This document shows, piece after piece, positions 35,349 through 44,739 of a stretch of 64,000 bases of DNA. Both the position numbers and the translations under genes were made by a program. Each line of letters begins with the position of its first letter. Position 1 is the first letter of the stretch. The DNA is from Alkaliphilus peptidifermentans DSM 18978. Lineage in GTDB: Bacteria > Bacillota > Clostridia > Peptostreptococcales > Natronincolaceae. The DNA lies in the NCBI RefSeq assembly GCF_900101495.1, contig NZ_FMUS01000005.1, positions 1 to 64,000 on the forward strand. Direction: 5' to 3'. The notes beneath the pieces were generated by a model that did no database searches, had not been told where the DNA came from, and was given only the letters and a program-made list of their open reading frames with translations.

Positions 35349-35632
35349 ACCTTCACCTCCTTATGCTTTGTTGATTAAATGGTGACTAATTTCACTAATA
35401 GAAATGTAATAATCAATACGTATTTCATCTTCACTAATAATATAATAACTCAAATCAAATCCTCCCTATGGATACTAGTTTAATAATACATTCTAGAAAT
35501 AATAAACTCTTGATATTTTTTATCATCCCTATAGCCGCTCTATCTAGATGCAGCACCAGTCGAAGAATGAATAAGGCCCCCCCCTTCCCTTTTTTAATAA
35601 TCCTCACACCAGTTACAATTACCACTTGATAT

Positions 35633-36382
35633 TTAATTTTGTTCCTTTAATGCATGTATTTCTGCTACTGTATAAAAGTAATAACTAAGTCCTGTTTGTT
35701 GACCTTCTAACATATCTCTGTGAAAGTCATCCTCAATAAAAAACCAGGCTGTTTCAACAAGTTCTTTAGAATCAGTGGGCATATTATGGGAATTTAGAAA
35801 GTCTATATGCCTTTCTAATTCATTTTTTAATCTCTCGTCATTTGGTTTCCATCGATTTTTCAATGCATTAGCTAAAAAGCTCATAAACCTTTCTGATTCT
35901 ATCGCTACTTCATTTAAAGCATTTGCATCAATCGACTCTATATCCATCTCAAATTCATACTCATTTATCAAATACTCTTTTTGCTCAGCAAGTACCTCTT
36001 TCCATTGTTCTTTGTTTAGTCCTTTAAACATTTTTGATTGATCCATATTTTCTCCTTTTTCGGCGAATATGATAGATTCTTCAATTGTCTTTAATATGCC
36101 ATCCATTCTCTCACTACGCTCACTAAGAAGTTTGAATTGTCGTTTTAAAGTCTCAACACGATTTGATTCATCATCTAGTGCCTTTATAATATCTTTTAAT
36201 GAAAAGTCTAATTCTCGGTAAAACAATATTTGCTGTAATCTTTCTAATTCTTTTATACCATAAATTCTATATCCAGCCTCTGTAACTTTACATGGTTCCA
36301 AAAGTCCTACTTTATGATAATGATGCAGTGTCTTCACTGTAGTCCCTGTTAATTTTGAAACCTCTTTTACTGTATACTCCAT
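35633..36382 (-). CDS. MerR family regulator with TipAS-type ligand domain
   Basis: The N-terminus has the MerR helix-turn-helix 'YTVKEVSKLTGTTVKTLHHYHKVGLLEPCKVTEAGYRIY', followed by a coiled coil. From about residue 110 it has an all-helical domain of TipAS type ('FKGLNKEQWKEVLAEQKEYLI', then 'AWFFIEDDFHRDMLEGQQTGLSYYFY'). TipAS domains bind cyclic thiopeptide and related drugs. It is the last gene behind two ABC-2 exporter pairs, and MerR-type promoters lie before this gene and before the second ATPase gene. Drug-inducible export is the likely purpose. Confidence 0.9.
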   Translation of the reverse strand: MEYTVKEVSKLTGTTVKTLHHYHKVGLLEPCKVTEAGYRIYGIKELERLQQILFYRELDFSLKDIIKALDDESNRVETLKRQFKLLSERSERMDGILKTIEESIIFAEKGENMDQSKMFKGLNKEQWKEVLAEQKEYLINEYEFEMDIESIDANALNEVAIESERFMSFLANALKNRWKPNDERLKNELERHIDFLNSHNMPTDSKELVETAWFFIEDDFHRDMLEGQQTGLSYYFYTVAEIHALKEQN

Positions 36383-36400
36383 GACTTCTTCGTCTCCTTA

Positions 36401-36431
36401 AATTGAATATTTTACCTAAGATAAGAGTCAA
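36401..36431 (-). promoter_or_regulatory. MerR-type promoter before the merR(tipA-like) gene
   Basis: On the minus strand TTGACTCTTATCTTAGG closely matches the strong MerR-type promoter at 38315-38345 (TTGACTCTTACCTTAGG). The -10 region at the 19-base spacing (TCAATT) is poor, so basal activity should be low. Autoregulation is inferred. Confidence 0.5.
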
Positions 36432-36487
36432 TAGCTTATTTACCCTTCTTAATAGAAAAGCAATAAATATCTGTTCCTTAGCCACAA

Positions 36488-37264
36488 TTATATCGATCTT
36501 TGAAAGGTTTTAAATGATCGAAGTGAGATTAAAATACATATTACTCCAAATAGGAGTACCAAAGTTCCATTAGTAATTACATCCATCCAATAAATTTGCG
36601 AACTTAGTACCTCACGGGCTCCTAATATTGCCCAATCAATTGGATTTATAATACTTATTGTACGAATCCAAGCCGGCATAAGTTCTCTCGGCATAAATGC
36701 TGATGATAGAAACATAAGTGGCAAAGTAAAGAATTGTAATGCAGTTATCATAGCTTCATGTTTACGTGTTATTAGTGCTAAACTAATCGATAGGGCACTA
36801 ACCGCTAGACCTAATAGTATTGGTATAGTTAAAAATATTATAATACTGTAGAAATTCAAGGAAAATTTTGCTCCCATAATAATAGCTAATAGAATAATGA
36901 TAATAAACTGAGCCAACAAAAGAATAATTAATTGTACTAATTCACTTAGTATAATAATAATTTTATTGATTGGTACAATTAAAAACCGCTCCATAACACC
37001 GCTGTTTATGTCGTTTAGTGTCCCCATTCCAGTATAAATACCTATAAACAATGTATTCATGACTATCATGCCCGGTAGTATATATTCTACATAGGAATCA
37101 GTTGAAAAACCTGGAACTTCAACAATTCCCTTAAATAGGTTACCGAACAGTAATAACCAAATAATAGGCTGTACCATTGACATAACAATAGTCATTGGTT
37201 GCCGAAATGTCGGCCTAATACGCCGTAGGGCCATATACCAAGTATCATTTAATACTTTTTTCAT
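36488..37264 (-). CDS. ABC-2 type transporter permease (second pair)
   Basis: The protein of about 258 residues has six membrane helices of the ABC-2/DrrB type. The conserved block is 'QFFTLPLMFLSSAFMPRELMPAWIRTISIINPIDWAILGAR'. I chose the ATG at 37264, which has AAGGAG ten bases before it; the longer frame starts inside that site. It forms an exporter with the ATPase whose gene ends 36 bases upstream. The related permease at 38590-39372 suggests the two pairs arose by duplication or act as a heteromeric exporter. Confidence 0.9.
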   Translation of the reverse strand: MKKVLNDTWYMALRRIRPTFRQPMTIVMSMVQPIIWLLLFGNLFKGIVEVPGFSTDSYVEYILPGMIVMNTLFIGIYTGMGTLNDINSGVMERFLIVPINKIIIILSELVQLIILLLAQFIIIILLAIIMGAKFSLNFYSIIIFLTIPILLGLAVSALSISLALITRKHEAMITALQFFTLPLMFLSSAFMPRELMPAWIRTISIINPIDWAILGAREVLSSQIYWMDVITNGTLVLLFGVICILISLRSFKTFQRSI

Positions 37265-37300
37265 TTCAACCTCTCTCCTTTTCATTATATTTAATACATT

Positions 37301-38272
37301 TTATATTTCAATGCTTTTGCCTGTATATTTTAAATACACTACATCGAGAGAAGGGGGAATAACCTCAACTGACAATACTTCAACTGATAATGATTGAATT
37401 AACTGTAATATATTAGGCAATATTGTTGATCCATTACTCACTTGTAGCATTACCTCCCTTCCTTTAACCTCCACCTCTTTCACCCCTTGCTGTTCTTGCA
37501 AGATGTTTTTAATATGTGCATTATTATTCGAATAATGTTTTTGAAATTCTACCTTAATTATATCTCCCTTTAACTCTTCTTTTAATTGTTTAGGTGAACC
37601 TTCCACAACTACTTTTCCTTCATCAATAATAGCGAGACAATCTGCAAGACGATCAATTTCATCTAAATAATGAGAAGTAAGCAGAATAGTAATCTTCTCC
37701 ATCTTAGATAAATCTGTAATTAGTCCCCAAAGGGCGCTTCTTGCCTCTGGATCGAGACCAGTAGTAGGTTCATCTAAAAATAAAATTTGAGGGTTATGAA
37801 TAATACCCATTGCTATATCAAGTTTTCGAAGCATCCCACCAGAATAAGTTAAAGTAGACCTATTGGCAGCTTCATTTAATTTGAAAATATTAATTAATTC
37901 ATCCACCCTATCATTGAGCTTTTTTCCTCCCATTCCATGTAATTGCCCCTGGAGGGTCAAGTTTTCACGCCCTGTAGATTCAAAACAAACCCCTGACCTT
38001 TGAGATACACATCCAATTACACTACGAACCTTATCTGGTTGTGATATAACATTAAATCCTAATACTTTTGCTTCACCACTGTCAGGAATTGATAATGTAG
38101 TTAAAATTTTTACTGTTGTGGATTTTCCTGCACCGTTGGGACCAAGAAGTCCGTAAATAGTTCCAGATCTAATGCTAAAACTTAATCCAGCTAATGCATT
38201 TATACTGCCTTTATAGGTCTTTACTAAGTCATTGACTTCTATATCATATTTTTTTTCATCCTTTAATACCAT
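37301..38272 (-). CDS. ABC-2 exporter ATP-binding protein, DrrA-like (second pair)
   Basis: The 323-residue ATPase has Walker A 'GPNGAGKSTTVK', signature 'YSGGMLRKLDIAMGI', Walker B 'ILFLDEPTTGLDPEARS' and H-loop 'LLTSHYLDE'. It ends in a DrrA-like C-terminal domain of about 90 residues. Its own MerR-type promoter lies just upstream, which separates it from the first ABC pair. It should drive drug or lipid export with the downstream permease. Confidence 0.92.
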   Translation of the reverse strand: MVLKDEKKYDIEVNDLVKTYKGSINALAGLSFSIRSGTIYGLLGPNGAGKSTTVKILTTLSIPDSGEAKVLGFNVISQPDKVRSVIGCVSQRSGVCFESTGRENLTLQGQLHGMGGKKLNDRVDELINIFKLNEAANRSTLTYSGGMLRKLDIAMGIIHNPQILFLDEPTTGLDPEARSALWGLITDLSKMEKITILLTSHYLDEIDRLADCLAIIDEGKVVVEGSPKQLKEELKGDIIKVEFQKHYSNNNAHIKNILQEQQGVKEVEVKGREVMLQVSNGSTILPNILQLIQSLSVEVLSVEVIPPSLDVVYLKYTGKSIEI

Positions 38273-38314
38273 TTGATTCCCTCCTTATAATTGCAATATT
38301 ATCTCTCGAAATTA

Positions 38315-38345
38315 ATTCTAATGCCTCCCCTAAGGTAAGAGTCAA
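38315..38345 (-). promoter_or_regulatory. MerR-type promoter (19-base spacer) of the second ABC pair
   Basis: TTGACT and TAGAAT on the minus strand are exactly 19 bases apart, the long spacing that needs MerR-type DNA twisting. The spacer contains the dyad-like CTTACCTTAGGGGAGG. The same CTTAxCTTAGG core precedes the TipAS-like regulator gene, so that regulator probably binds here. Confidence 0.75.
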
Positions 38346-38394
38346 TGTTAATTTGGATAAAAAAATTTTCGTCTTATTATTGCTCACACAAAAA

Positions 38395-38421
38395 TCCCCC
38401 CAACCCGTAGTCTGAGGGGGA
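38395..38421 (-). terminator. Conserved-loop terminator family, copy 1
   Basis: Arms TCCCCC and GGGGGA enclose a loop that reads CAGACTACGGGTT on the minus strand, followed by ATTTTTG. It lies beyond the first ABC-2 permease gene and separates the two ABC pairs. It is one of six hairpins sharing the sequence ATGTTCCCC before the stem and an AGAC loop core. Confidence 0.75.
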
Positions 38422-38589
38422 ACATGTATCGCTTAGTCTTTACTTGGGATTGCAGGTCAAGAAGTGTTTAGATTCCTTTCTATGGCGCTTTTGTTTCTAA
38501 GAAGCAATGACATAAATTCTTACCAGTATACCTATGCTACCTACTTTAATAGGTAGCATAGGTTGTGAATAATTTACAGCTTCTCTTTC

Positions 38590-39372
38590 TTATTCTCCAT
38601 CAAAAGCTCTACGTGCATTCATTGTCGCAATAGTAATGGTGATGACTGATCCAATAAATCCTACAAGAAAACCGTAAAGTATATGCGATGGCATCCATCC
38701 TCTAATTAATAGAGCCCTCATGCCTTCAAATATATACGTGGTAGGATTAATTATTGCTGCTATGCGCAACCAGCTTGTTTCAATTAAATCTAATGGCACA
38801 AAGGTTGTACTCAGAAAAAGCATAGGAAAGAAAATCATTGTGCTCATTTGAACAGCTTGAGAACTTTTAGTTACTAAAGCAACAGTAGCTGCATAACCGG
38901 TAAATGCTAATCCTAGACCAGTAACCAATAAAAGAATTAACATAAACCCACCTATGCCACTATAAATTCTAACTCCCATCAACATTGCTATCATAATCAA
39001 TAATGTTGATTGAAGTACCAGTTGAATCATACCTGTAATAATTGATCCCAATACGATAGCCAACCTCGAGGTTGGGGTAAGAAGTAGCCTTGCAAAATAT
39101 CCACTTTCTAAATCTTTTACTAACGTCTCAACTGCTCCTGTAGCTGCACCAATAGCGGCGGAAACTACTGACACAGGTAAAATAAAAGCAATATAATTAA
39201 CACCTTCTAGAGTAGGTAGGTTTGTCACTGCACCTACCCCAGCTGTATAAACAAATAGGAAAAATAAACTCATTATAAAATTTGGAATATAAACAAATGG
39301 ATTTCTAATTGAACCAATAAGACTACGTTTCGTTAATAGTATTATATCTAAGATTAACATTGTTTTTTTCAT
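38590..39372 (-). CDS. ABC-2 type transporter permease (first pair)
   Basis: The 260-residue permease has six helices and the DrrB-type block 'FFPMLFLSTTFVPLDLIETSWLRIAAIINPTTYIFEGMRAL'. GGAGG precedes its ATG. It is 24 bases behind its ATPase gene. Both this and the second permease end with 'F(D/Q)' tails typical of the family. The pair should export a hydrophobic compound. Confidence 0.9.
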   Translation of the reverse strand: MKKTMLILDIILLTKRSLIGSIRNPFVYIPNFIMSLFFLFVYTAGVGAVTNLPTLEGVNYIAFILPVSVVSAAIGAATGAVETLVKDLESGYFARLLLTPTSRLAIVLGSIITGMIQLVLQSTLLIMIAMLMGVRIYSGIGGFMLILLLVTGLGLAFTGYAATVALVTKSSQAVQMSTMIFFPMLFLSTTFVPLDLIETSWLRIAAIINPTTYIFEGMRALLIRGWMPSHILYGFLVGFIGSVITITIATMNARRAFDGE

Positions 39373-39396
39373 GCTTACACCTCCGTTTTTCTTCTT

Positions 39397-40338
39397 TTAG
39401 TTATTTTTATTTCTGATAACTTGCAGAAATACGTCATCTAAGGTTGGAGAAGATATACTAATATCTTCTGGAAATACATATGCTTCTGCCAGTATTCGAA
39501 TGATTTCGGGCAAAACTTTTTGACTTTTTTGTACGTAAACCTTAATCATTGTTTCTACCGATTCCAAGTTAGGAGCAATTTTTATAACAGCTAATTTAGC
39601 CTTTTCTTTCTCTTCCATAGATGAAAAAGACATTTGTATCTTATCTAACGCAAGTGAATTTTTTAATGATTGTGGATTTTCTAAAGCTACAATTTCTCCA
39701 TTTTTAATAATACCGACCCTATCTGCCACTTGATCTGCTTCTTCTAAATATTGAGTTGTTAGAAATATAGTGGTACCATATTCTCTATTTAGCTTTTTAA
39801 TTTCTTCCCATAAATCTATTCGACTAGCTGGATCAAGTCCTACAGTAGGTTCATCTAGAAACAGCACTTTAGGACGGTGCACCAATGTAATTGCTAAATC
39901 AAGTCTTCTTTGCATGCCACCAGAGTACTTACCACAAGCCCTATCAGCATCTTCAGTTAACCCTACTAATTCCACCAATTCATTAGCTCTATTGTTAGAT
40001 TCAGCTTTTGAAAAACCAAATAACCGTCCTTGTAGCCTAATCAGTTCTCTTCCAGTTAATGTTGGATCTATTGCTGTGTTTTGTAAAGCTACACCTATTT
40101 TAAGGCGTATTTTATCTGGTTGTCGTAGCAAGTCATATCCTGCTATTTCTACCTCTCCTGAAGTAGGTCTCGTTAATGTTGTTAACATTTTAATAGTAGT
40201 AGATTTTCCTGCCCCATTAGGTCCTAAGAAAGCAAAAAACTCCCCTTCTTTTACATTAAAGCTAATGTTTTTAACTGCTTCTACTCCTCCTTTATAGGTT
40301 TTAGAAAGCTGTGATACTTTAATAATTTTATTAGACAT
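39397..40338 (-). CDS. ABC-2 exporter ATP-binding protein, DrrA-like (first pair)
   Basis: The 313-residue ATPase has Walker A 'GPNGAGKSTTIK', signature 'YSGGMQRRLDLAITL', Walker B 'VLFLDEPTVGLDPASR' and 'LTTQYLEEADQVADRV', as in daunorubicin-resistance ATPases. It heads the four-gene exporter cluster. An inverted repeat and TATAAT (40399-40404) lie 60 bases upstream. It resembles the second ATPase along its whole length. Confidence 0.92.
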   Translation of the reverse strand: MSNKIIKVSQLSKTYKGGVEAVKNISFNVKEGEFFAFLGPNGAGKSTTIKMLTTLTRPTSGEVEIAGYDLLRQPDKIRLKIGVALQNTAIDPTLTGRELIRLQGRLFGFSKAESNNRANELVELVGLTEDADRACGKYSGGMQRRLDLAITLVHRPKVLFLDEPTVGLDPASRIDLWEEIKKLNREYGTTIFLTTQYLEEADQVADRVGIIKNGEIVALENPQSLKNSLALDKIQMSFSSMEEKEKAKLAVIKIAPNLESVETMIKVYVQKSQKVLPEIIRILAEAYVFPEDISISSPTLDDVFLQVIRNKNN

Positions 40339-40372
40339 TAAAAACCCTCCTATCTTTTCAAGTAATTAAAAA

Positions 40373-40445
40373 CCAGACTTTTATATCAAGCGTATTTCAT
40401 TATACACTCTAAACATAAGTCTGGTGGTATACTGGAGGGTTTGAA
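40373..40445 (-). promoter_or_regulatory. Promoter/operator region of the first ABC pair
   Basis: TATAAT (minus strand, 40399-40404) lies inside an inverted repeat CCAGACTT/AAGTCTGG (40373-40380, 40417-40424). Upstream of it CCCTCCAGTATACCACCAG forms an imperfect dyad that resembles BmrR/TipA-type operators and could be a 19-base spacer. The exact promoter is uncertain. Confidence 0.4.
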
Positions 40446-40476
40446 ATTAATCAATACTTTTTTCTAAATTGAAAAA

Positions 40477-40503
40477 TCCCCTAAACTTATATCGTCTAAG
40501 GGA
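40477..40503 (-). terminator. Conserved-loop terminator family, copy 2
   Basis: On the minus strand TCCCTTAGACGATATAAGTTTAGGGGA is followed by TTTTTC. It is about 100 bases beyond the ATP-grasp gene and shares the AGACGATA-AGTTT loop with copy 3. Confidence 0.75.
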
Positions 40504-40599
40504 TCATTTTTACATTATTAAATTTTATATTCGTTATTCTAAACCACTTATTTCAACTTACTTCTTCTCTATCAAGACATAACAAACCCATTCTCCTGA

Positions 40600-41640
40600 T
40601 TAGTGGATTGAAAGATAGTAAGCATATTCAATTGGTCTGCGATAGATTAGCTGTTCATGCTTAAATTTATTAATGTCTTTGTATATGTTTTTTTGAGGTT
40701 TACCGTTTAGCTCAATAATCCATAAATTCATTTTCTCGTCTAATACAAAATCCACACTTAATTCACCCAGCAAACCCATATTGGTTTCTAACACTTGGGC
40801 AGCATTTACACTTATCTTGTTAATAGAATTAATAGTAGTTTCTTTCGTTTTTTTTAGGGGAAATATCAGATCTAAAATTTCTGCAGCATCATATAAAGAT
40901 TCGTATACGCCAGTGTTAAAATAAAGTTGATTAGCCACTCTACAGACCATGGTTGTAACATTCCATTTGCCGTTAATATCTTTTTGAACAAGCACTCTAA
41001 TATCATAATTTTTATTATCTATAAGACTTGCTTGAATCCCTTTTTGCACTATGAAAATATTTTCACCTATTAGTTTATCTAGTTTTTGCTGAATATTTTC
41101 ATTTTTTCTGCAAATCAATCTAGGAGCTAAACTGTGTAAAGATATATGAATATCTCCATTCTCCTTAAGCTCTAATCTATACACGTTCTTTCCACGATTT
41201 CCATAAGATGGCTTCATGTATACCATTTTATATTTCTTCACTAACTCTGATAGATTCACCTCATTTAATAAAAATGTATCTGGTATATACATTTGAAGGT
41301 TTGATTTGATTAACAAGTTATAAACTTTCCATTTATTAAACCAATTAATACCGTTAAAACATTTTTCTCCACCAATTATACTATTAAGGTGCTCAATAGT
41401 TGTTGTTTTTTTATTATAACACCGGTTATAAACTGCATGAGGAAAGGGAAACATCTTTTCTTCCCATTTACCCCCAATCTGACAAAGGCCAATTATTTTA
41501 TGCTTTTCCCAAAGAATACCTGCCCGAGTAAAAGCGAACAGCTTCAAGGGCAGATTGTGATGACGTTGATAAAGTTTCAAGATTTTTTTTCTTTTATTCC
41601 TATTAGGTACCAAAATACCTATTATTGGGCAATCCGACAT
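40600..41640 (-). CDS. YheC/YheD family ATP-grasp protein (spore-coat associated)
   Basis: The 346-residue protein has the YheC/YheD pattern: N-terminal 'CPIIGILVPNR', 'INWFNKWKVYNLL', the ATP-grasp stretch 'VYMKPSYGNRGKNVYRL', and near the end 'DFVLDEKMNLWIIELNGKPQK', which supplies metal-binding residues. The family is encoded in spore formers and linked to the endospore coat; its substrate is unknown. The ATG at 41640 follows AGGAAG by nine bases. It is divergent from the collagen-like spore-surface gene, with a shared 137-base intergenic region. Confidence 0.88.
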   Translation of the reverse strand: MSDCPIIGILVPNRNKRKKILKLYQRHHNLPLKLFAFTRAGILWEKHKIIGLCQIGGKWEEKMFPFPHAVYNRCYNKKTTTIEHLNSIIGGEKCFNGINWFNKWKVYNLLIKSNLQMYIPDTFLLNEVNLSELVKKYKMVYMKPSYGNRGKNVYRLELKENGDIHISLHSLAPRLICRKNENIQQKLDKLIGENIFIVQKGIQASLIDNKNYDIRVLVQKDINGKWNVTTMVCRVANQLYFNTGVYESLYDAAEILDLIFPLKKTKETTINSINKISVNAAQVLETNMGLLGELSVDFVLDEKMNLWIIELNGKPQKNIYKDINKFKHEQLIYRRPIEYAYYLSIH

Positions 41641-41777
41641 TCTTATCACTTCCTTTTTTTACCTCTTTCAATATCTTATGCCGGATTAAATATATTGATA
41701 TATTTGCTTATATCCATCACACCTTTCTTTTTTTTTGAGTATTATATACCATACCTAATAAGAAAGGAGATGAGAAT

Positions 41778-42374
41778 ATGGGAAGATGTATTTGTCCTCC
41801 AGGTCCTCCAGGACCGGAAGGTCCAGAGGGTCCTCAGGGTCCTCAGGGCGAACAAGGTCCAGAAGGCCCTCAAGGAATACAAGGTCCTCAAGGGCCTACC
41901 GGCGAACAGGGGGCAACTGGGGCAACTGGGGCAACTGGGCCATCTGAAGGAATACTAGCCTATGCTGATTTTTACGCCTTGATGCCTCCTGATAATACAG
42001 CAACAGTTGCTGTCGGTACGGATGTAGATTTCCCTCAAGACGGGCCTTCAAGTATGACTACTATCACCCGTGTTAATGACAGTGAATTTAACTTAGGTGC
42101 AATTGGCACTTATCAGGTCTTGTTTCAGGTGAGTGTCGACGAAGCAGGTCAACTGGTTTTAACTCTCGACGGCGCTGAGCTAGCCTATACGGTTGTAGGA
42201 CGGGCAACAGGCACATCTCAGATAGTAGGTATGGCACTTGTGTCTACAACAGAAACCGATTCAATACTCACTGTGAGAAATCCTGCTAATAATGCAACGG
42301 CGTTAACCATTACTCCTATGGCTGGAGGAACCGAACCTGTTTCAGCTCACCTAGTTATAACACAAATCGCATAA
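41778..42374 (+). CDS. BclA-like collagen-repeat exosporium glycoprotein
   Basis: After a short start ('MGRCICPPG') come about 15 Gly-X-Y triplets (residues 6-55, '[16 protein letters not shown]' to 'GATGATGATG'). A 140-residue TNF-like C-terminal domain of the BclA type follows ('[24 protein letters not shown]', then '[23 protein letters not shown]'). Such proteins form trimeric hair-like filaments on spores. The N-terminal cysteines could crosslink it to the exosporium. The repeat DNA contains three identical nine-base GGGGCAACT units, so its length may vary. AAGGAG precedes the ATG. The sporulation sigma factor could not be assigned with certainty. Confidence 0.88.
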   Translation: MGRCICPPGPPGPEGPEGPQGPQGEQGPEGPQGIQGPQGPTGEQGATGATGATGPSEGILAYADFYALMPPDNTATVAVGTDVDFPQDGPSSMTTITRVNDSEFNLGAIGTYQVLFQVSVDEAGQLVLTLDGAELAYTVVGRATGTSQIVGMALVSTTETDSILTVRNPANNATALTITPMAGGTEPVSAHLVITQIA

Positions 42375-42503
42375 AGGGAAATAGAGTATAGGGACTTTCT
42401 CAAAATGATTAAAGATCATTGAAAAAGGTACACTATTAAGAATACTATTATTCAGTAATTGAAGTTTCAAACCTGTGCCGGTTAGGGTTCTCCCTCCGGC
42501 ACC

Positions 42504-43014
42504 ATGCTTTTCATAAAACCATTCCAATTAAGTTCTGATCTTGTTGCGTTGATGGACCATTTAAAGCTGGATCAGGCAATCCTCTGCGGACTTTCAATGG
42601 GAGGACATATCTCACTTCAAACAGCCATCAACTATCCAGAGCGTGTCAAATCCCTTATTTTAATTGGTAGCCCATGTAGTAATACTCTTAACCTATATGA
42701 AAAAGTATTTGTTCCAATAAACCGTTTCAGTAGTAAAATGATTTCTATGGAGCTCAGTGGAAAGCTACAAGCAAAAATGCTATCGAAATTCAATCCAGAA
42801 AATTTCGACTATATAATGAATGCATTTTCAATGATTACTAAAGACAACTGGGTTCGTATTTGGGATGCTGTAACTAGAATGGAAAGCAGAAATGATCTTC
42901 ATAAAGCAAAATGTCCTACTTTACTTCTAACTGGTGATCATGATAGAATGTGCCACAAACCCAGATAATCCAAGAGCTGTGAATGAAGAGATTATAAATT
43001 TCATTAAACTATAA
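42504..43014 (+). pseudogene. Alpha/beta hydrolase, truncated and internally deleted
   Basis: The frame keeps the nucleophile elbow 'LCGLSMGGHISLQTA' and a late Asp box 'CPTLLLTGDHDRM', but the N-terminal strands and oxyanion region are missing. After 'GDHDRM' the frame is lost. The other frame continues with 'NPDNPRAVNEEIINFIKL' to a stop, and the catalytic-His region between is deleted. The ATG at 42504 has no ribosome binding site. It is therefore a relic of a hydrolase gene. Confidence 0.8.
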
Positions 43015-43118
43015 ACACATGAGTCCAGCACAAGATGCTCAGTCATAAAGTTCTCCATCTGATGTCAATTTTTTATCATATTGGTCAACTTTAAGTACTA
43101 ACATGCGCACTTAGTTCT

Positions 43119-44453
43119 TTAAATCAAAGACGTAATCATAATGGTAGCGAGTCCTAAGAAAAAGAAAAAGCCTAAAACATCTGTGACTGTTGTAACAAAA
43201 ACAGCTGATGCCAATGCTGGGTCAATACCAATTTTTTTCAATATAACTGGAACATAATAGCCAGACACTGTCGCAACAATCAAGTTTAAAAACATCGCTA
43301 GACCAATAACAAATCCAAAAGCAAAGCTTCCTACCCAGAAATATCCTAGCATAGCAACAACAAGACCAAGACATAATCCATTGATTAAGCCAATAGAAAT
43401 CTCTTTTTGTAATATTTCCTTTTGATTCTCATAGCTTAATTCACCTAAAGCAATACCTCTGATAATCATGGTAAGTGTCTGTGTCCCAGCATTTCCTCCC
43501 ATACCAGCAACAATAGGCATAAATGTAGCAAGGGCAACTATTTGTGCAATAGTATTTTCAAAGAGACTTACGGTTGCAGCTGCAAGTATTGCTGTGACTA
43601 GGTTTACAAGCAACCAAGGCAACCGGGACTTAATAGCACTTGAAACAGATCCAGAAATTTTTTCTTCTTCATCGAGACCAGCAAGTCGGAACATATCTTC
43701 AGTGTATTCTTCTTTCATGATTTCAATCACGTCGTCAACGGTTACAATACCTAATATCACACCTTTATGGTCAGTAACAGGTATTGCCATAAAGCCATAT
43801 TTTTCAAAAATATTGCTTACCTCTTCCTGATCCATATCAACGGGTGCACTTATGATTTTTTCTATCATAATATCTTTTATCAGTGTATCTGGATCGGAAA
43901 CTATAATTTCTCTTAATGGGACGACTCCTTTTAAAACATCAAAACCATCAACCACATAAATGTAATATGGTGTTTCTGAGTCAGGAGCCATGGTTCTTAA
44001 ATACTCTATAGTTTCGTTAACGGTATATGATTCCTTAATGGCTATAAACTCAGTGGCCATTATCCCCCCTGCTGATTCAGGGTCGTAGGAGAGAAGCTCT
44101 TTCACCTCTTCCACATCATCAACGTTCATGTTGTTGATGATTGCGTTTTTGTCTTCTTCATCAAGACTGCCAAGTAAATCTACAAGTTCATCAGATGACA
44201 TCTCAGAAACGATTTGACCTTTTCTTTTTTCAGAAAAAAGTGAGAGCAGCTTAAATTTTTCATCGTCTTCAGCATAGTCAAGTAAAAGCCCCACATATTC
44301 ATCAGGTAATTTTGAAAGTACAATTATAGGGTCTTCTTCAAATTCAGCAAGGGCTTCTAAAAAGTCAACTGGATGTATTTCATCAATTTGATCAAGAATT
44401 GCTTCAAAGGTACTGTTGATTATGAAATTGAGTATCTTGTTTTTATGCACCAT
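43119..44453 (-). CDS. mgtE: Magnesium transporter MgtE
   Basis: The 444-residue protein has the MgtE order: an acidic N-domain of helical repeats ('LGSLDEEDKNAIINNMNVDDVEEVKELLSYDPESAGG'), two CBS domains (about residues 130-250) and five membrane helices. The pore segment is 'PIVAGMGGNAGTQTLTMIIRG'. The CBS and N-domains close the channel when cytosolic Mg2+ is high. I looked for an M-box type leader in the 286 bases upstream and saw none. It is monocistronic. Confidence 0.95.
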   Translation of the reverse strand: MVHKNKILNFIINSTFEAILDQIDEIHPVDFLEALAEFEEDPIIVLSKLPDEYVGLLLDYAEDDEKFKLLSLFSEKRKGQIVSEMSSDELVDLLGSLDEEDKNAIINNMNVDDVEEVKELLSYDPESAGGIMATEFIAIKESYTVNETIEYLRTMAPDSETPYYIYVVDGFDVLKGVVPLREIIVSDPDTLIKDIMIEKIISAPVDMDQEEVSNIFEKYGFMAIPVTDHKGVILGIVTVDDVIEIMKEEYTEDMFRLAGLDEEEKISGSVSSAIKSRLPWLLVNLVTAILAAATVSLFENTIAQIVALATFMPIVAGMGGNAGTQTLTMIIRGIALGELSYENQKEILQKEISIGLINGLCLGLVVAMLGYFWVGSFAFGFVIGLAMFLNLIVATVSGYYVPVILKKIGIDPALASAVFVTTVTDVLGFFFFLGLATIMITSLI

Positions 44454-44739
44454 TATAATACCTTCTTTTCTTTTTCTTATTCTTTAATATCAATTATAAC
44501 ATTTTTGAGTTCATATTTTTATATTTCCATCATTATAATAGACTAGCCCACATAATCAAAATGATTCACTTATACCTGCAACACCCAATCCTACACCTTT
44601 CCTAGAAAACTAATAAGGCCAAGTGATAATCCACCTCTGCTGTTATATGTGTCACATAAATATTAGCATGGGAAGGTGTTAGAATTGCTTATAAACTGTA
44701 TTTTTTTCTAGACTAACTACTGTCTCCTCATAGTCTTTA

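Noticed and set aside
35577-35584. C8 run as a third phase-variation tract
   Set aside because: It lies in intergenic DNA and does not affect a gene or an obvious promoter.
39770-40297. 175-codon plus-strand frame
   Set aside because: It is antisense to a clear ABC ATPase gene and has no ribosome binding site or similarity.
41793-41940. CRISPR-like periodic sequence
   Set aside because: The periodicity is three and nine bases and encodes Gly-X-Y triplets, not repeats with unique spacers.
42463-42503. tRNA-like 3' end (GTGCCGG...CCGGCACCA)
   Set aside because: The stem and CCA-like end are present, but there is no T-loop of proper size, no D-arm and no anticodon arm upstream.
44454-44739. 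Possible Mg2+ riboswitch before mgtE
   Set aside because: No M-box or similar conserved elements are visible in the leader.
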